A stretch of 64,000 bases of DNA from Bacillota bacterium (GTDB taxonomy: Bacteria > Bacillota > Clostridia > Peptostreptococcales > Anaerovoracaceae), in assembly GCA_019420305.1 (NCBI GenBank), contig JAHZHL010000035.1, positions 62,001 to 126,000 on the forward strand, written 5' to 3'. This document shows, piece after piece, positions 51,036 to 60,847 of this stretch; the first letter of the stretch is position 1, and every line of letters begins with the position of its first letter. The translations under genes were made by a program, and so were the position numbers. The notes under the pieces were generated by a model. It ran no database searches. It had not been told where the DNA came from and saw only the letters and a list, made by a program, of their open reading frames with translations.

Positions 51036-52127
51036 TTATCCAATTGAACTTATATAATTGGTGATTGTCTCTACAATTTTTTCTGCAGAATGTCCATTTC
51101 CAAAAGGCATTACCATTGGTCTTATCACCTGTTCTTTTCGTAATTTACATAAAATATCTTCTTTATCTGCTTTTGCTAGCTGATTTCGGTTATCAATCAT
51201 TGTTTCTGGCCAAACAACATGATCAAAAATTGTTACACATTGCTTTTGAGCAAAAAAAGCCTCTCTTTGCAATCCTCCTGAATCGGTGATAATTTTTTCC
51301 GCATGTAGAATCAAAAAAATAGACATTAAATATCCTACTGGGTTACATACAATAACATTATTAAATTTATATGCCTTCTTCAAAGCAAGCACTTTTTTTT
51401 GGTTTCTCGGGTGTACTGGATATATACAAGGGTATGCCAACGCTTCCATTGCTGATAAAATTTGTATTAACGTGTTTTCTTCTCCAGCATTTTCTTCTCT
51501 ATGGCAAGTCATATAGTAATACGATTTAGGCAGATCTACTATATCATTATCCAATGTAACTAAGTCTTCCGGTTGTTTGCAAAGGACTTTTTCTTTATAG
51601 AATTCAAAGGCATCATACATAGGATCTCCAGTCAAAAAAACGTTATCTCTTTTTCCCTCTTTTTTTAAACAATCTACAGCAGATTCCGTACAGCACATCA
51701 ACAAAGATGATATATGATCCGTTATTATGCGATTAACCTCTTCAGGATTTTTTAATGTGCCTAACCTACTACCTGCTTCTATATGACAAATAGGGATATG
51801 TAATTTAACTGCAGCAAGTGCACCCGCTAAAGTTGAATTTGTATCTCCATAAATGATAACCATGTCTGGCATCTCTTTTACTAAAACGCTCTCAATTGCT
51901 ATAAGCATTTCTCCTGTCATTTTTCCATGCCTTCCACCTGAAATCCCCAGATTATAATCAGGCTTTGGAATTTCTAGTTCTTTAAAAAATACATCTGACA
52001 TGTTGTAATCATAATGTTGTCCTGTATGTACTATTATTTCCCTATAATACTTTCGTAATTCTCTTGATACTACTGCAGTTTTTATAAATTGCGGCCTAGC
52101 TCCAACAATCGTTATTATTTTTTTCAT
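51036..52127 (-). CDS. Non-hydrolysing UDP-sugar 2-epimerase (WbpI-like)
   Basis: The 363-residue protein has KIITIVGARPQFIKTAVVSREL, VHTGQHYDYNMSDVFFKEL, MVIIYGDTNSTLAGALAAVKLHIPICHIEAGSRLG, NPEEVNRIITDHISS and ITDSGGLQREAFFAQKQCVTI. The IGARPQFIK start and NMSDVFF fit WbpI, which makes the 2-epimer of UDP-GlcNAc3NAcA, better than WecB. With WbpA, B, D and E nearby it would complete synthesis of UDP-ManNAc3NAcA. The gene is AT-rich, at the edge of the foreign block. Confidence 0.9.
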   Translation of the reverse strand: MKKIITIVGARPQFIKTAVVSRELRKYYREIIVHTGQHYDYNMSDVFFKELEIPKPDYNLGISGGRHGKMTGEMLIAIESVLVKEMPDMVIIYGDTNSTLAGALAAVKLHIPICHIEAGSRLGTLKNPEEVNRIITDHISSLLMCCTESAVDCLKKEGKRDNVFLTGDPMYDAFEFYKEKVLCKQPEDLVTLDNDIVDLPKSYYYMTCHREENAGEENTLIQILSAMEALAYPCIYPVHPRNQKKVLALKKAYKFNNVIVCNPVGYLMSIFLILHAEKIITDSGGLQREAFFAQKQCVTIFDHVVWPETMIDNRNQLAKADKEDILCKLRKEQVIRPMVMPFGNGHSAEKIVETITNYISSIG

Positions 52128-53368
52128 ACCTCATTATTCTCCCTTAAATATTCACCATTTTTGTGATTCATAAACTTCTGTTCATTATTAATTAAGAGGC
52201 ATCCACAGCCAAAAAATATTAAAATCAATCCTTCTCTTGGTGCATTCAAATAATTGTAAAAGATTTCTGCTATTATAAAGAGTATTCCCCATATTATTAA
52301 TATTCTATCAGAAGACTTTCTCCATTTTAAAGTTTGGATAGCTATACTAGCTATAAATAAACTAAAAAGTATTCCCCCCACTATTCCGCCTTCTGCAAAG
52401 AATCTTAAATATTCATTATGCGGAGATGAAAACCCTATAATATGCTCATTGCTTTCGGTTAAATTACCAAAACCAACCCCTCCAATCCAATTATCTTGAA
52501 AGATATGTATCATTTGAAGATATGTATCTGCTCTTTCTCCGCCTAAAGTCTCTGATTCCAAATATAACACTAGCCTCCTCGCATAATATGAATCGGGAAA
52601 CAACTCAAGCAAAGTAATTAATAAATTAGAAAATAGTAGCCAACTAAATATTATTACACCAATAATTGCTATTCCTTTATAAAATTTATTTTCCGAAAAC
52701 CACAAACAGAAAAATACTCCTACAACACAAACTATCAATCCACTTTTAGAGTATGTGGTCGCTAGTGGTAGACATAACCCTATTCCCACAATGATGTTTA
52801 TAAATTTATGCGCTTGAACAAACCTATTCACATAATAAGTAATCAAAAAAGCTAGTACTATTGCATAAGAGTTGGGACTTAAAAAATTAGCCATGTGTCG
52901 AATGCCATCATATAACGGAGCAAACATATAACCATATAGAAAAGGAGATGCTTGCCATAAAATATACTCAAGGAAAAAGAGAACAGTAAGGAAATACACA
53001 ATAACTTTTAAAATTCGAAGATATTCGCTATACTCCAACGTCATAATTATTAATATAAAAGAAAATGCTAAAATATAATTTTTTGCAAATCTCATATATT
53101 CCATATAATTTGACGTTAAAATGAAACCTTGTAATATTAGATAAATTACTAACGCAATTACTACCATTTGGATTGAGTCTACAACCACATAGTTGCTTGG
53201 GTTTGTTTTTATTCGTATTAAACAAATTAAGATTACTAGTACTAAAAAAAACTGATTAATCTCTAAAAATGGGATATTAAAAAATTCTCCAATCCCCGAA
53301 AATACTAGCGTTATAACAATCCCATACCTAATTAAGGTGTTCTCCTTAACTTTCATAATTCTCAACAT
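52124..53368 (-). CDS. O-antigen polymerase/ligase-like membrane protein (Wzy)
   Basis: The roughly 414-residue protein has about 11 predicted helices and an outside loop with GGERADTYLQMIHIFQDNWIGGVGFGNL and FSSPHNEYLRFFAEGGIVGGILFSLF, the usual Wzy/WaaL layout. ATG 53368 with GAAGGG seven bases upstream is preferred over TTG 53383. It overlaps both neighbours. Strong AT bias marks it as transferred. It would join repeat units into polymer outside the membrane. Confidence 0.85.
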   Translation of the reverse strand: MLRIMKVKENTLIRYGIVITLVFSGIGEFFNIPFLEINQFFLVLVILICLIRIKTNPSNYVVVDSIQMVVIALVIYLILQGFILTSNYMEYMRFAKNYILAFSFILIIMTLEYSEYLRILKVIVYFLTVLFFLEYILWQASPFLYGYMFAPLYDGIRHMANFLSPNSYAIVLAFLITYYVNRFVQAHKFINIIVGIGLCLPLATTYSKSGLIVCVVGVFFCLWFSENKFYKGIAIIGVIIFSWLLFSNLLITLLELFPDSYYARRLVLYLESETLGGERADTYLQMIHIFQDNWIGGVGFGNLTESNEHIIGFSSPHNEYLRFFAEGGIVGGILFSLFIASIAIQTLKWRKSSDRILIIWGILFIIAEIFYNYLNAPREGLILIFFGCGCLLINNEQKFMNHKNGEYLRENNEV

Positions 53369-54413
53369 ATGCCAACCCTTCAATCATATGAGCCTGATGC
53401 CGAATAAAATTTTTATTGTTATTTTTCGTATATTTCATATAAGTATTACAAAATAATTCTGCTGTTATTTTCTTTAAACACTCTTTAATTTCGCAACTGT
53501 ATATTTGTTCAATATTTTGCGCATAATAATATTGAACTCTTAAATATGCCGCATAACTCCAACACCTTTTTTCAGGAAAATGCTTTCGTCCAATATTAAG
53601 CCATCTAAAAATTTTTAAGAAAAGGTGTTTTAATTTCACTGATTTTTTTTCGTTATTCGTTAATGAAAATAAATATCTCTCCGTTTCTTTTTGTGTCCAT
53701 AATTTAAAAACCAAAAATTTCTCTCCCCTACGAATTGTTTTCAATAGTGCTTTTTTTAGCGCTTGTTCTTCTATATGTGGGTAGCATCTTATCAAACCTT
53801 CTACCGTATAGCTTTGATGTAAAGTGTCCACATCATCTTTTTCAGAAGAATAGTTCCAATATCCTTCTTTTTTTTGTTTGAATATAAGTGTTTTTACAGC
53901 TCGATACAATATGTCTAATTGCTTTTTTGATAATTCATTACACTCCAAAAGCGTTCCACAAGCTAATGATGTAGCATTATATATATTTATTTTTAGTTTG
54001 GGGGAGTAAAATATATCTACATCTGCAGAATCAATATTTTCTTTCACTAAAGTAAAACACCAATTTATTGCTTGTTCTTTCAATTTTTGTGTTTGTTTAA
54101 AATTCCATAAGTTTAATGCCTGGATGCAAAAACATGTAGTAATTAAAAAGCCATCATCTTTTCTGGTATCTCCCCAGTCAAATGGGAGACCCCAACAAGC
54201 AGTTTCATCCGATTTGATAGCTAATTCAGACATCCTATTAAGAAGCAGTTTCGCTTTATCTTTATATTTTTCTTCTTGTGACATTTTCCACTTATAAAAG
54301 AGTCCAATTGAAACTTTTGCATAAACTTCGGGATACTCACATTCTAGGCTGCAGTATTCATCGGTGCCTTTAAATGACACCTCATCCAACGCTAATAATA
54401 AATTATTTAACAT
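53346..54413 (-). CDS. Putative alpha/alpha-toroid protein of the polysaccharide block
   Basis: The 355-residue soluble protein is almost all helix and has repeated aromatic/Cys patterns (ETACWGLPFDWGDTRKDDGFLITTCFCIQALNLW; KEGYWNYSSEKDDVDTLHQSYTVEGL), like proteins with an alpha/alpha barrel such as lyases, epimerases or prenyltransferase-like enzymes. I cannot give a family. It overlaps the Wzy and Wzx genes, so it belongs to the operon. A role in modifying or recognising the polymer is possible. Confidence 0.7.
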   Translation of the reverse strand: MLNNLLLALDEVSFKGTDEYCSLECEYPEVYAKVSIGLFYKWKMSQEEKYKDKAKLLLNRMSELAIKSDETACWGLPFDWGDTRKDDGFLITTCFCIQALNLWNFKQTQKLKEQAINWCFTLVKENIDSADVDIFYSPKLKINIYNATSLACGTLLECNELSKKQLDILYRAVKTLIFKQKKEGYWNYSSEKDDVDTLHQSYTVEGLIRCYPHIEEQALKKALLKTIRRGEKFLVFKLWTQKETERYLFSLTNNEKKSVKLKHLFLKIFRWLNIGRKHFPEKRCWSYAAYLRVQYYYAQNIEQIYSCEIKECLKKITAELFCNTYMKYTKNNNKNFIRHQAHMIEGLAYVENYES

Positions 54414-55845
54414 TTGTCCCCCTATTCAGAATTCGCCATATATATCTTGCATTAAGAAGTATATAAATACTCCCTCCAATCACAATATTCAATACTACAT
54501 TCAACATTGCATTCCCTGTTTGAATTTGTATAATTTGTAATATGATATACATTATTATTGCTCTCATTATGAAGAAACTGGCATTTTTAAAGGGGAATGA
54601 TAAGGCAATAGTTTTATTTGAGATATAACCACTTACTCCTAAAAAAAACAAATATGCCACACCTGTTGCTATACCTATTCCTTTTAATCCCCATATTGTA
54701 CCTAACAGTACATTAAGAATAATATTTAGCACAGCTGAAATACTCATAACTATGCCTAATAATAATGTCTTATTTCCTAAGAAATATCCCGCTGCTATAA
54801 AATAATACATCCCATATATTAGCAAACTTGCAACTAAAATAGGGATTAAATAGTCTGCTTGAAGATATCTCTCATCTGATAATACCAAAATTAAATCTTC
54901 TCGTATAATAATTGATCCCATAATAATCGGGGCAATTATAAAAAGATATAAATGTAATCCTTTACTTAAATATTGCTTTGTTTGCGTTTCTCCATAATTT
55001 TCCCAAATTTTAACATATTGAGGAAAAATAACCATGCTAATTGGGTATATTAAGATTTGCTGCAATGCGTGTGACAGTTTTGATGGTATCGTATAATATG
55101 CTACTAATTCTTTTCCATACAGTATATCAATAATTACCCTATCTCCATTACTAAAGATTGTACTCCCAACACCCAAGAGCAATAATGGACATCCGTATAA
55201 CAGAAGTTTTTTACAAATATTTATATCAATCTCTCGTTTATGTATCTGTGGTTTTATTTTATACAAAACCATTCCCAAAAAAATAACGCCTATAATTAAT
55301 TTACATATAAAGTACGTTTCTATATTTGCTTGCCACCAAATAACCCCTACTAATGGTAATAGAAACATAGCAATTTCATTAAATCCCAAAACAGCTGAAT
55401 GAAGATACAGTAACCCTCTTGCTCTAAAAAAAGCTATTAATTGCTGAAAAGAAACGGTTACAACGGTGACAAGTGCTACAATCACTGCAAGTACCATCCC
55501 GTATGTTTTTTTAAAAAAAATACAGCTTATGACAAAAGTCGTTACAGCAATGGCACTTATAAGAGCAAAGGTTGTAACATCGTAGCTTTTTATAGTGTTT
55601 ACTTTTTTCTCCACTTCATAATAACGTATATACGCTTGTGGTAATCCTAACAAGCAAAAAGAAGAAATTAGGGCTATTGAAGACTCAATCAGTGAAAGCG
55701 TGCCATACTCTACTACGGAAAATTTTTTTGTTAAAATTGGAATACTAATAATCGAAATCAAATATGCACTGATTTTAAAAATAAAATAAGAAGAAGCCTG
55801 TACTAAGCTACTTCCCTTAATTCTATTAACCCACTTTTTTCTCAT
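54403..55845 (-). CDS. Oligosaccharide flippase (Wzx type)
   Basis: The 480-residue protein has 13-14 predicted helices and MOP-superfamily features at the start (SSLVQASSYFIFKISAYLISIISIPILTKKFSVVEYGTLSLIES) and the middle (IFSNGDRVIIDILYGKELVAYYTIPSKLSHALQQI). It turns lipid-linked repeat units to the outer face for Wzy. Very AT-rich. Its start overlaps the end of a glycosyltransferase gene. Confidence 0.9.
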   Translation of the reverse strand: MRKKWVNRIKGSSLVQASSYFIFKISAYLISIISIPILTKKFSVVEYGTLSLIESSIALISSFCLLGLPQAYIRYYEVEKKVNTIKSYDVTTFALISAIAVTTFVISCIFFKKTYGMVLAVIVALVTVVTVSFQQLIAFFRARGLLYLHSAVLGFNEIAMFLLPLVGVIWWQANIETYFICKLIIGVIFLGMVLYKIKPQIHKREIDINICKKLLLYGCPLLLLGVGSTIFSNGDRVIIDILYGKELVAYYTIPSKLSHALQQILIYPISMVIFPQYVKIWENYGETQTKQYLSKGLHLYLFIIAPIIMGSIIIREDLILVLSDERYLQADYLIPILVASLLIYGMYYFIAAGYFLGNKTLLLGIVMSISAVLNIILNVLLGTIWGLKGIGIATGVAYLFFLGVSGYISNKTIALSFPFKNASFFIMRAIIMYIILQIIQIQTGNAMLNVVLNIVIGGSIYILLNARYIWRILNRGTNVK

Positions 55846-57073
55846 AAATCTTTAGTAATTCCCTCTTCTCTTGCTCCCAGTTCAATTCACATTTTATAGC
55901 TTTCTTTGCGTTTGACTTGTAAACCTCTACGTTTTGAAGCATATATTTATTTAAAACATTTGCTAAATCGTTAGTAGTATTCATATCATAGCAAACGCCA
56001 CATTTATACTTTTTTAAAATCATTTTCACGTCTGGCAAGTTATTTGAAACAACGGCAATTTGTGCTTCTAAATATTGAAATAACTTATTTGGCAAACAAT
56101 ATTGATTATTTAAAGAAACATTATCATATGGCAAAAGACCAATATCATACTTTTTTATTTCTTGAAGCAATTTATCTGAAGGTACAAATGGCAAAATATG
56201 TACCCTTGTCTGTATCCCCATTTCTTTAATAATATCATCTAGACGTTCCAATTCATTTTTGTTTCCTTCCATCCTAAAATAGAATTGAAAACACTCTTTT
56301 GTTTTAGGTATTTCTCTCAACACATGCTCTATTCCTCTCCCCTGTAGATAATATCCAACATATATAATTTTTATCGGGCTATTTACTTCAAGGTTTGATT
56401 TTTTCTTTCTATATTCCCCTCTGAAGGAACTGTTCTCCGGTAGATTTCTAATTACTATAGGAGCTTCCTCTAAACAATATCTATTTTTCAAAACAGTTGA
56501 AATTGATGGTGACACTGTAATGACTTTATCTACCCAACTCAAATATATTTTCTCCTTTTTTTGATATATTTTTTTAACTAAAGAATTTATTCCAGACATT
56601 TCTGTCCATAATTCATGTGAGTCATACACTAATAGATCTGTTTTTTGTTTGCGTTTTAGAAATACTCCAACATAAAGTGTATTTAAATCATGACAATGTA
56701 TTGCATCCATAAGAATCCTTTTTTTATTAATTACATTTAATAAACTTTTTTCATTAGTTCTGTTAATATATAAAAGAAGTTTCCCTTTTGCATAATTTAT
56801 TAACCTCCTTTTCAGAGAGTGCTTTATAGTCTTTAAGGATTTCGAATTCTCAATTTGCCTCTTTGTATTCTTTTTTAGTTTTAATAAGAAATGCACAAAA
56901 ATACTCTCCTTACATAAAATAATTCTGATATTATCACTAATATAATCCTTTTCACTATCACCTATTCCAAATATAGTAACTGTATGACCTGCTTCCACTA
57001 AAGCTTTTGCTTCTTTCATGACCCTACCATCATTTATAATATCGTTCATAACTACCATAACAATATTTCTCAT
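55826..57073 (-). CDS. Glycosyltransferase, GT4/GT-B type
   Basis: The 415-residue protein has a GT-B layout: N-terminal MVVMNDIINDGRVMKEAKALVEAGHTVTIFGI, DAIHCHDLNTLYVGVFLKRK, and C-terminal YVGYYLQGRGIEHVLREIPK and IGLLPYDNVSLNNQYCLPNKLFQYLEAQIAVV in place of the usual E-x7-E. It adds one sugar to the repeat unit. ATG overlaps the upstream gene's stop. Donor and acceptor unknown. Confidence 0.87.
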   Translation of the reverse strand: MRNIVMVVMNDIINDGRVMKEAKALVEAGHTVTIFGIGDSEKDYISDNIRIILCKESIFVHFLLKLKKNTKRQIENSKSLKTIKHSLKRRLINYAKGKLLLYINRTNEKSLLNVINKKRILMDAIHCHDLNTLYVGVFLKRKQKTDLLVYDSHELWTEMSGINSLVKKIYQKKEKIYLSWVDKVITVSPSISTVLKNRYCLEEAPIVIRNLPENSSFRGEYRKKKSNLEVNSPIKIIYVGYYLQGRGIEHVLREIPKTKECFQFYFRMEGNKNELERLDDIIKEMGIQTRVHILPFVPSDKLLQEIKKYDIGLLPYDNVSLNNQYCLPNKLFQYLEAQIAVVSNNLPDVKMILKKYKCGVCYDMNTTNDLANVLNKYMLQNVEVYKSNAKKAIKCELNWEQEKRELLKIYEKKVG

Positions 57074-58227
57074 TCTATTTTATCTAAAACCTCCATAATC
57101 TTTGAAAATTCTTTTTCCCAAGACATATTTTCATATGCATAATTTCTCATTTTTTGAGGCACATCTTTCTTTTTTTGTATCTGTCTTACAAATGAAACAA
57201 TTTCTTCAAAATCAAGAGCTTCATCTGAATTAGAAACATGAAGTGCATATGGAAAATCTTTAGATATAGACGGATCTTTTCCTGAGTATATAAATGGAAT
57301 TCCTCTTGCCATATACTCTCGAAGTTTCAGTACCGCACCATTTTCCATCTGTATTCTAAAAAGGCCCAAACTGCCTAATCCAATATGGCAACATTCGAAT
57401 AATTCATCTAATTTTTTTCCATATATTGGCCCATGAATAACGATTTCATTTTCTAAGTTATATTTTCGAATTAAGCTTTCCCATGCATGTAAAGATCCGT
57501 CACAATCTGGACCAACTAAATGTATTCTTATCGCCGTACGATTATGATATTGAGCTAAACCTCTTATCACCCTATCATACCCATGCCAAAATCGCATGCT
57601 TGCCACACCAATTAGTTGTAAGCAACCTTCTTTTAGATCAAATGTTTGTTTTTGAGGAACTTGTGAGAGATCTATCCCATTATTTATATTGATTGCACTT
57701 TTTCCATTAAACTCCCCTTCTTCTTTACGGCCTATTATTGTATATAAAGAAATATATTCATTAATTTTTTTTCGATAATAGTTCGTCACTAATGTTCCCA
57801 CTTTAACGAATAAACGTTTTTCTTCTTTTTGTTCTTCGCCATAATTGTATGTAGGAATTTCCAAGACAACTTTGATATTTTCACTATTGCACCGTTTCAT
57901 AAAATTTTTAGCACTTTTAAACATTGGCATCATGCGAACATAAATATAATCAAACTTATATTCTTCTATGACCTTTCTTGCTATATTAAACAAATCAATA
58001 TAATAAAAAGAATGATAATAGACACTTTGTTTCATTGCTTTAGCACGGAACATAAATTTTTGAAGTCCCGTATTAATGTTTACTAAGTAGAAATTTATGC
58101 CATCCCATCTAATGTACCACACATCATATCCAAGATTCACCATTGCATTCATTTGTCCATTAAATTTTTGTAGTAAGCTTTCTTTAAATACATTGGAATA
58201 TCTCATAAGGAAAAGTATTTTTTTCAT
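57070..58227 (-). CDS. Glycosyltransferase, GT4/GT-B type
   Basis: The 385-residue protein has GT-B features such as VVLEIPTYNYGEEQ, NINNGIDLSQVP, LQLIGVASMRFWHGYDRVIRGLAQYH and the C-terminal IGLGSLGLFRIQMENGAVLKLREYMARGIPFIYSGKDP with the ENGAVLKLREY donor-binding segment. TAGGAG precedes the ATG. It is the first gene of the AT-rich block and follows leader repeat R2. Confidence 0.88.
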   Translation of the reverse strand: MKKILFLMRYSNVFKESLLQKFNGQMNAMVNLGYDVWYIRWDGINFYLVNINTGLQKFMFRAKAMKQSVYYHSFYYIDLFNIARKVIEEYKFDYIYVRMMPMFKSAKNFMKRCNSENIKVVLEIPTYNYGEEQKEEKRLFVKVGTLVTNYYRKKINEYISLYTIIGRKEEGEFNGKSAININNGIDLSQVPQKQTFDLKEGCLQLIGVASMRFWHGYDRVIRGLAQYHNRTAIRIHLVGPDCDGSLHAWESLIRKYNLENEIVIHGPIYGKKLDELFECCHIGLGSLGLFRIQMENGAVLKLREYMARGIPFIYSGKDPSISKDFPYALHVSNSDEALDFEEIVSFVRQIQKKKDVPQKMRNYAYENMSWEKEFSKIMEVLDKIE

Positions 58228-58712
58228 TTTCGCTCCTAGTATATTATAAACGACCCATTAACAAGTCATTCGCAATATACATTTTCCTTGTATCATATAG
58301 TAGTAGTATTTATAGACCCTCTCCAAGGTCTGAATACCATATTGTTTGGAAATACTGTGGATTGATGTTCCCCTCCTACCATTTGATGATTATCGAAAGA
58401 TTCCACCCACAGTCTCTTTGCATCGTTGTTAATCAGTTAGAACTATGTTTCGTGTTACCTAATTTTTCTTGACTCATTTTTATATTCGACCATCAGCTGC
58501 ATTCACTCAAAACCTTCGGATGGATGTTTTCCTGAAACTATACATATTTTCTATGCCATCTACATATATCTCCTAAAAACCTCGCTATTTAGCTGCTCAC
58601 GTCTTTTATTAGCAATTCATAGAACAATTCCATATAAATGACTACATCTTCTTTTAACAGATTCTTATCTTACCTAGTGTAACACTTTAGAGATGTCAAG
58701 GTTCCATATTCG
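58228..58712. other. Long gap with leader repeat R2 and no gene
   Basis: 485 bases separate two glycosyltransferase genes. Leader repeat R2 occupies 58283-58449. A 12-codon frame (ATG 58282 to stop 58244) follows the repeat's AAGGAAA and could be a leader peptide or chance. The portion 58450-58712 is AT-rich with no recognised feature. Confidence 0.5.
58283..58449 (-). repeat. Leader repeat R2
   Basis: Direct copy, with about one third differences, of R1 at 50775-50940. The best conserved part is the 38 bases ending CCCTCTCCAAGG, and a shorter TCCAA/TTGGA hairpin is kept. The two copies flank the AT-rich block of wbpI-like, wzy, wzx and glycosyltransferase genes. Confidence 0.8.
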
Positions 58713-59852
58713 CTAGGGTCGGCGACAAGGCAATCTCTCGTGCTTTGTATCTGAGTTCATATATATCTGCTTCATCACCTGATTAATGTAGTTTAAATCA
58801 AACCTCTTAGCAGTCTTGCAGTTCAATTTACCCATTCTTTCTCTTTCTACTTTGGATTTCGTCAAAACGCTCTCCAAAGCAGCTTTGCATTCCTTCACAC
58901 TGGTTGGAGCGAATAGTGCACCGCCATTTTCATCTATCAAATCTGTATTTCCCCGAATTCTGCTGACAACACATGGTAGACCACTCGCCATCGCTTCCAT
59001 AACAGAAACAGAAAGCCCTTCCCTATAAGACGGAAAAAGGAAAGCATCTGAAATCCTATATAATTCATCTACATCATCTCGATATCCTAGTAATTTCACC
59101 ATACCCTGTAGATCCAATTCATATACAAGCTTCTCAAGATACTCCTTCTTATCGCCCTTTCCGACGATAATATAGTAAGTATCTAACTCATTCATGGCCT
59201 TTATAGCAGTTTCGTGGTTCTTATTTTCATTTAACTCACCAACTGAAAGAACGAGTGTTGCATTGACAGGGATACCAATCTCAGTCCGCTTTTTTTTCTT
59301 ATCAACATACCTCGTTCCAAACTTCTTCGTATCAATACCTACTCCCGGGACATATACCACTTTCTTCGCATGAAAATTCTTCTTTGCTAGTTCATAATCT
59401 TCGCTATTTATTGTTACCAATACATCTGTAAAATAAGAGCAAAATAATTCGAGCGGATAATAAATCAGCCAATTTTTCCTTGATGCACCCCTGTAGAAAT
59501 GGAAGCCATGCGCAGTATAAAATATTTTTACACCGCTCTTCCTCAACGGTCTGCAGGCAAGTCTTGTGCATATTGATGCAACTGGGGTGTGACAATGCAC
59601 TAAGTTATAATGATTTGCCTTCACGATTTTACGAATCTGATAAACAGCATCTAGATTCCCTTTTTTCATCGGCGATCGTGAACAAGAAATAGGATAAATT
59701 TTGCATCCCCATTCCCTATAACATTCGGGGACTTTGGAGTTGGTTTCATCTGTAGCAATATCGACTTTATGGCCTACATCAAGGAGTTGCTTGATAAAAG
59801 AATTGAAAAAACCCATCGTTATGCCTATTGTGGTTATGTATAAAATCTTCAA
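58713..59852 (-). CDS. Glycosyltransferase, GT4 family (EpsF/CapM-like)
   Basis: The 379-residue protein starts with TTG after AAAGGAGGG. It has ITTIGITMGFFNSFIKQLLDVGHKVDIAT, HCHTPVASICTRLACRPLRK, FYTAHGFHFYRGASRKNW, PGVGIDTKKFG, LVLSVGELNENKNHETAIKAM and DAFLFPSYREGLSVSVMEAMASGLPCVVSRIRGN with the E-x7-E donor site. It probably adds the second sugar after the initiating transferase. Composition is intermediate. Confidence 0.93.
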   Translation of the reverse strand: MKILYITTIGITMGFFNSFIKQLLDVGHKVDIATDETNSKVPECYREWGCKIYPISCSRSPMKKGNLDAVYQIRKIVKANHYNLVHCHTPVASICTRLACRPLRKSGVKIFYTAHGFHFYRGASRKNWLIYYPLELFCSYFTDVLVTINSEDYELAKKNFHAKKVVYVPGVGIDTKKFGTRYVDKKKKRTEIGIPVNATLVLSVGELNENKNHETAIKAMNELDTYYIIVGKGDKKEYLEKLVYELDLQGMVKLLGYRDDVDELYRISDAFLFPSYREGLSVSVMEAMASGLPCVVSRIRGNTDLIDENGGALFAPTSVKECKAALESVLTKSKVERERMGKLNCKTAKRFDLNYINQVMKQIYMNSDTKHERLPCRRP

Positions 59853-59908
59853 GTCTGCCCTCCTTTAAGTTAAAGTATCGTAAAATAAATATATTACGAA
59901 AATCTGTT

Positions 59909-60844
59909 TCAGCTCACCTTTGCTTTCTCAGTTTCCTCACATGCATCGACTAGCAATTCTACCATTTTTTCATATAGATTAGAATCACAATCTTGATGTA
60001 CTGGTAAATTCATGATTCTTTGTGATAACCATAATGCATCTTCGTGTTCGACATTTCGTAATTCACTTATGAGCGTGTGGTAGAGGGAAACAACACCAAA
60101 GCCCAATTCATTCATGATTTCGTAAATCTTATCACGATTTCCCCTTCTGATTAGAATTGGAAATGTCTGGGGAATACTGTCGATTAATTCAGATTTTGCC
60201 CGCAATGGAACAAAATACTTTCCTTGATCAACTAGCAAATTCAATAGCAATTTATAATTTTCCACCCTTTTTCTTGCAATCCCATTGTAATCATATATAA
60301 AAGGATTGGATCCATTTGCTTTTTTCAAGCCAGTAAGCCCTTCAAAATCTCTATCACGCACAATCAGTCCACCTCCTGTATTAAAAGGAAACATCTTGTG
60401 TAGTGAAAAGAAAGTGGCATCTGCTTGTGTTGCCCCTTTACAAAAATAAGTAAAAAATCCATGAGCGTTGTCCTCAATGACTACACAATCATTTCTATGC
60501 ACCATTTCAATGATCTCATCAATCCTAAGATCTCGAAAGCCAAAGTAATTCACCAGAAGAACAATACTGTGGCGCTGAAGGCTCCTTTGTAGTTTCTCCA
60601 CATCTATGTGCAATTTTTTTGTCATCCTATAGTAATGTCTTTCCAATCCTACTATGGCATTTAATGGATCAAAAATTCCGCTCCCCTCTTTTGGAGACCA
60701 GCCAATATAACCTGGAAGATAAATTTTTTGATATCCTTGCCTATAGTATCTCCCGACAATATCAGCCATTGCATCTCGCGCTCTGTTATAATACAAGAAA
60801 GGTATTTTATAGTTTTCAGACTCTACCTGTTTTTTTCCTATCAT
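59909..60844 (-). CDS. DegT/DnrJ-like PLP-fold protein, short form
   Basis: The 311-residue protein has VLLVNYFGFRDLRIDEIIEMVHRNDCVVIEDNAHGFF and ATFFSLHKMFPFNTGGGLIV, where His-Lys would hold PLP as in DegT aminotransferases. It is about 60-70 residues shorter than usual and lacks the typical N-terminal substrate loops, so substrate use may differ. GGAG precedes the ATG. The neighbouring acetyltransferase could act on an amino sugar or amino acid it makes. Assignment to the fold is good, the reaction is not known. Confidence 0.75.
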   Translation of the reverse strand: MIGKKQVESENYKIPFLYYNRARDAMADIVGRYYRQGYQKIYLPGYIGWSPKEGSGIFDPLNAIVGLERHYYRMTKKLHIDVEKLQRSLQRHSIVLLVNYFGFRDLRIDEIIEMVHRNDCVVIEDNAHGFFTYFCKGATQADATFFSLHKMFPFNTGGGLIVRDRDFEGLTGLKKANGSNPFIYDYNGIARKRVENYKLLLNLLVDQGKYFVPLRAKSELIDSIPQTFPILIRRGNRDKIYEIMNELGFGVVSLYHTLISELRNVEHEDALWLSQRIMNLPVHQDCDSNLYEKMVELLVDACEETEKAKVS

Positions 60845-60847
60845 AAC

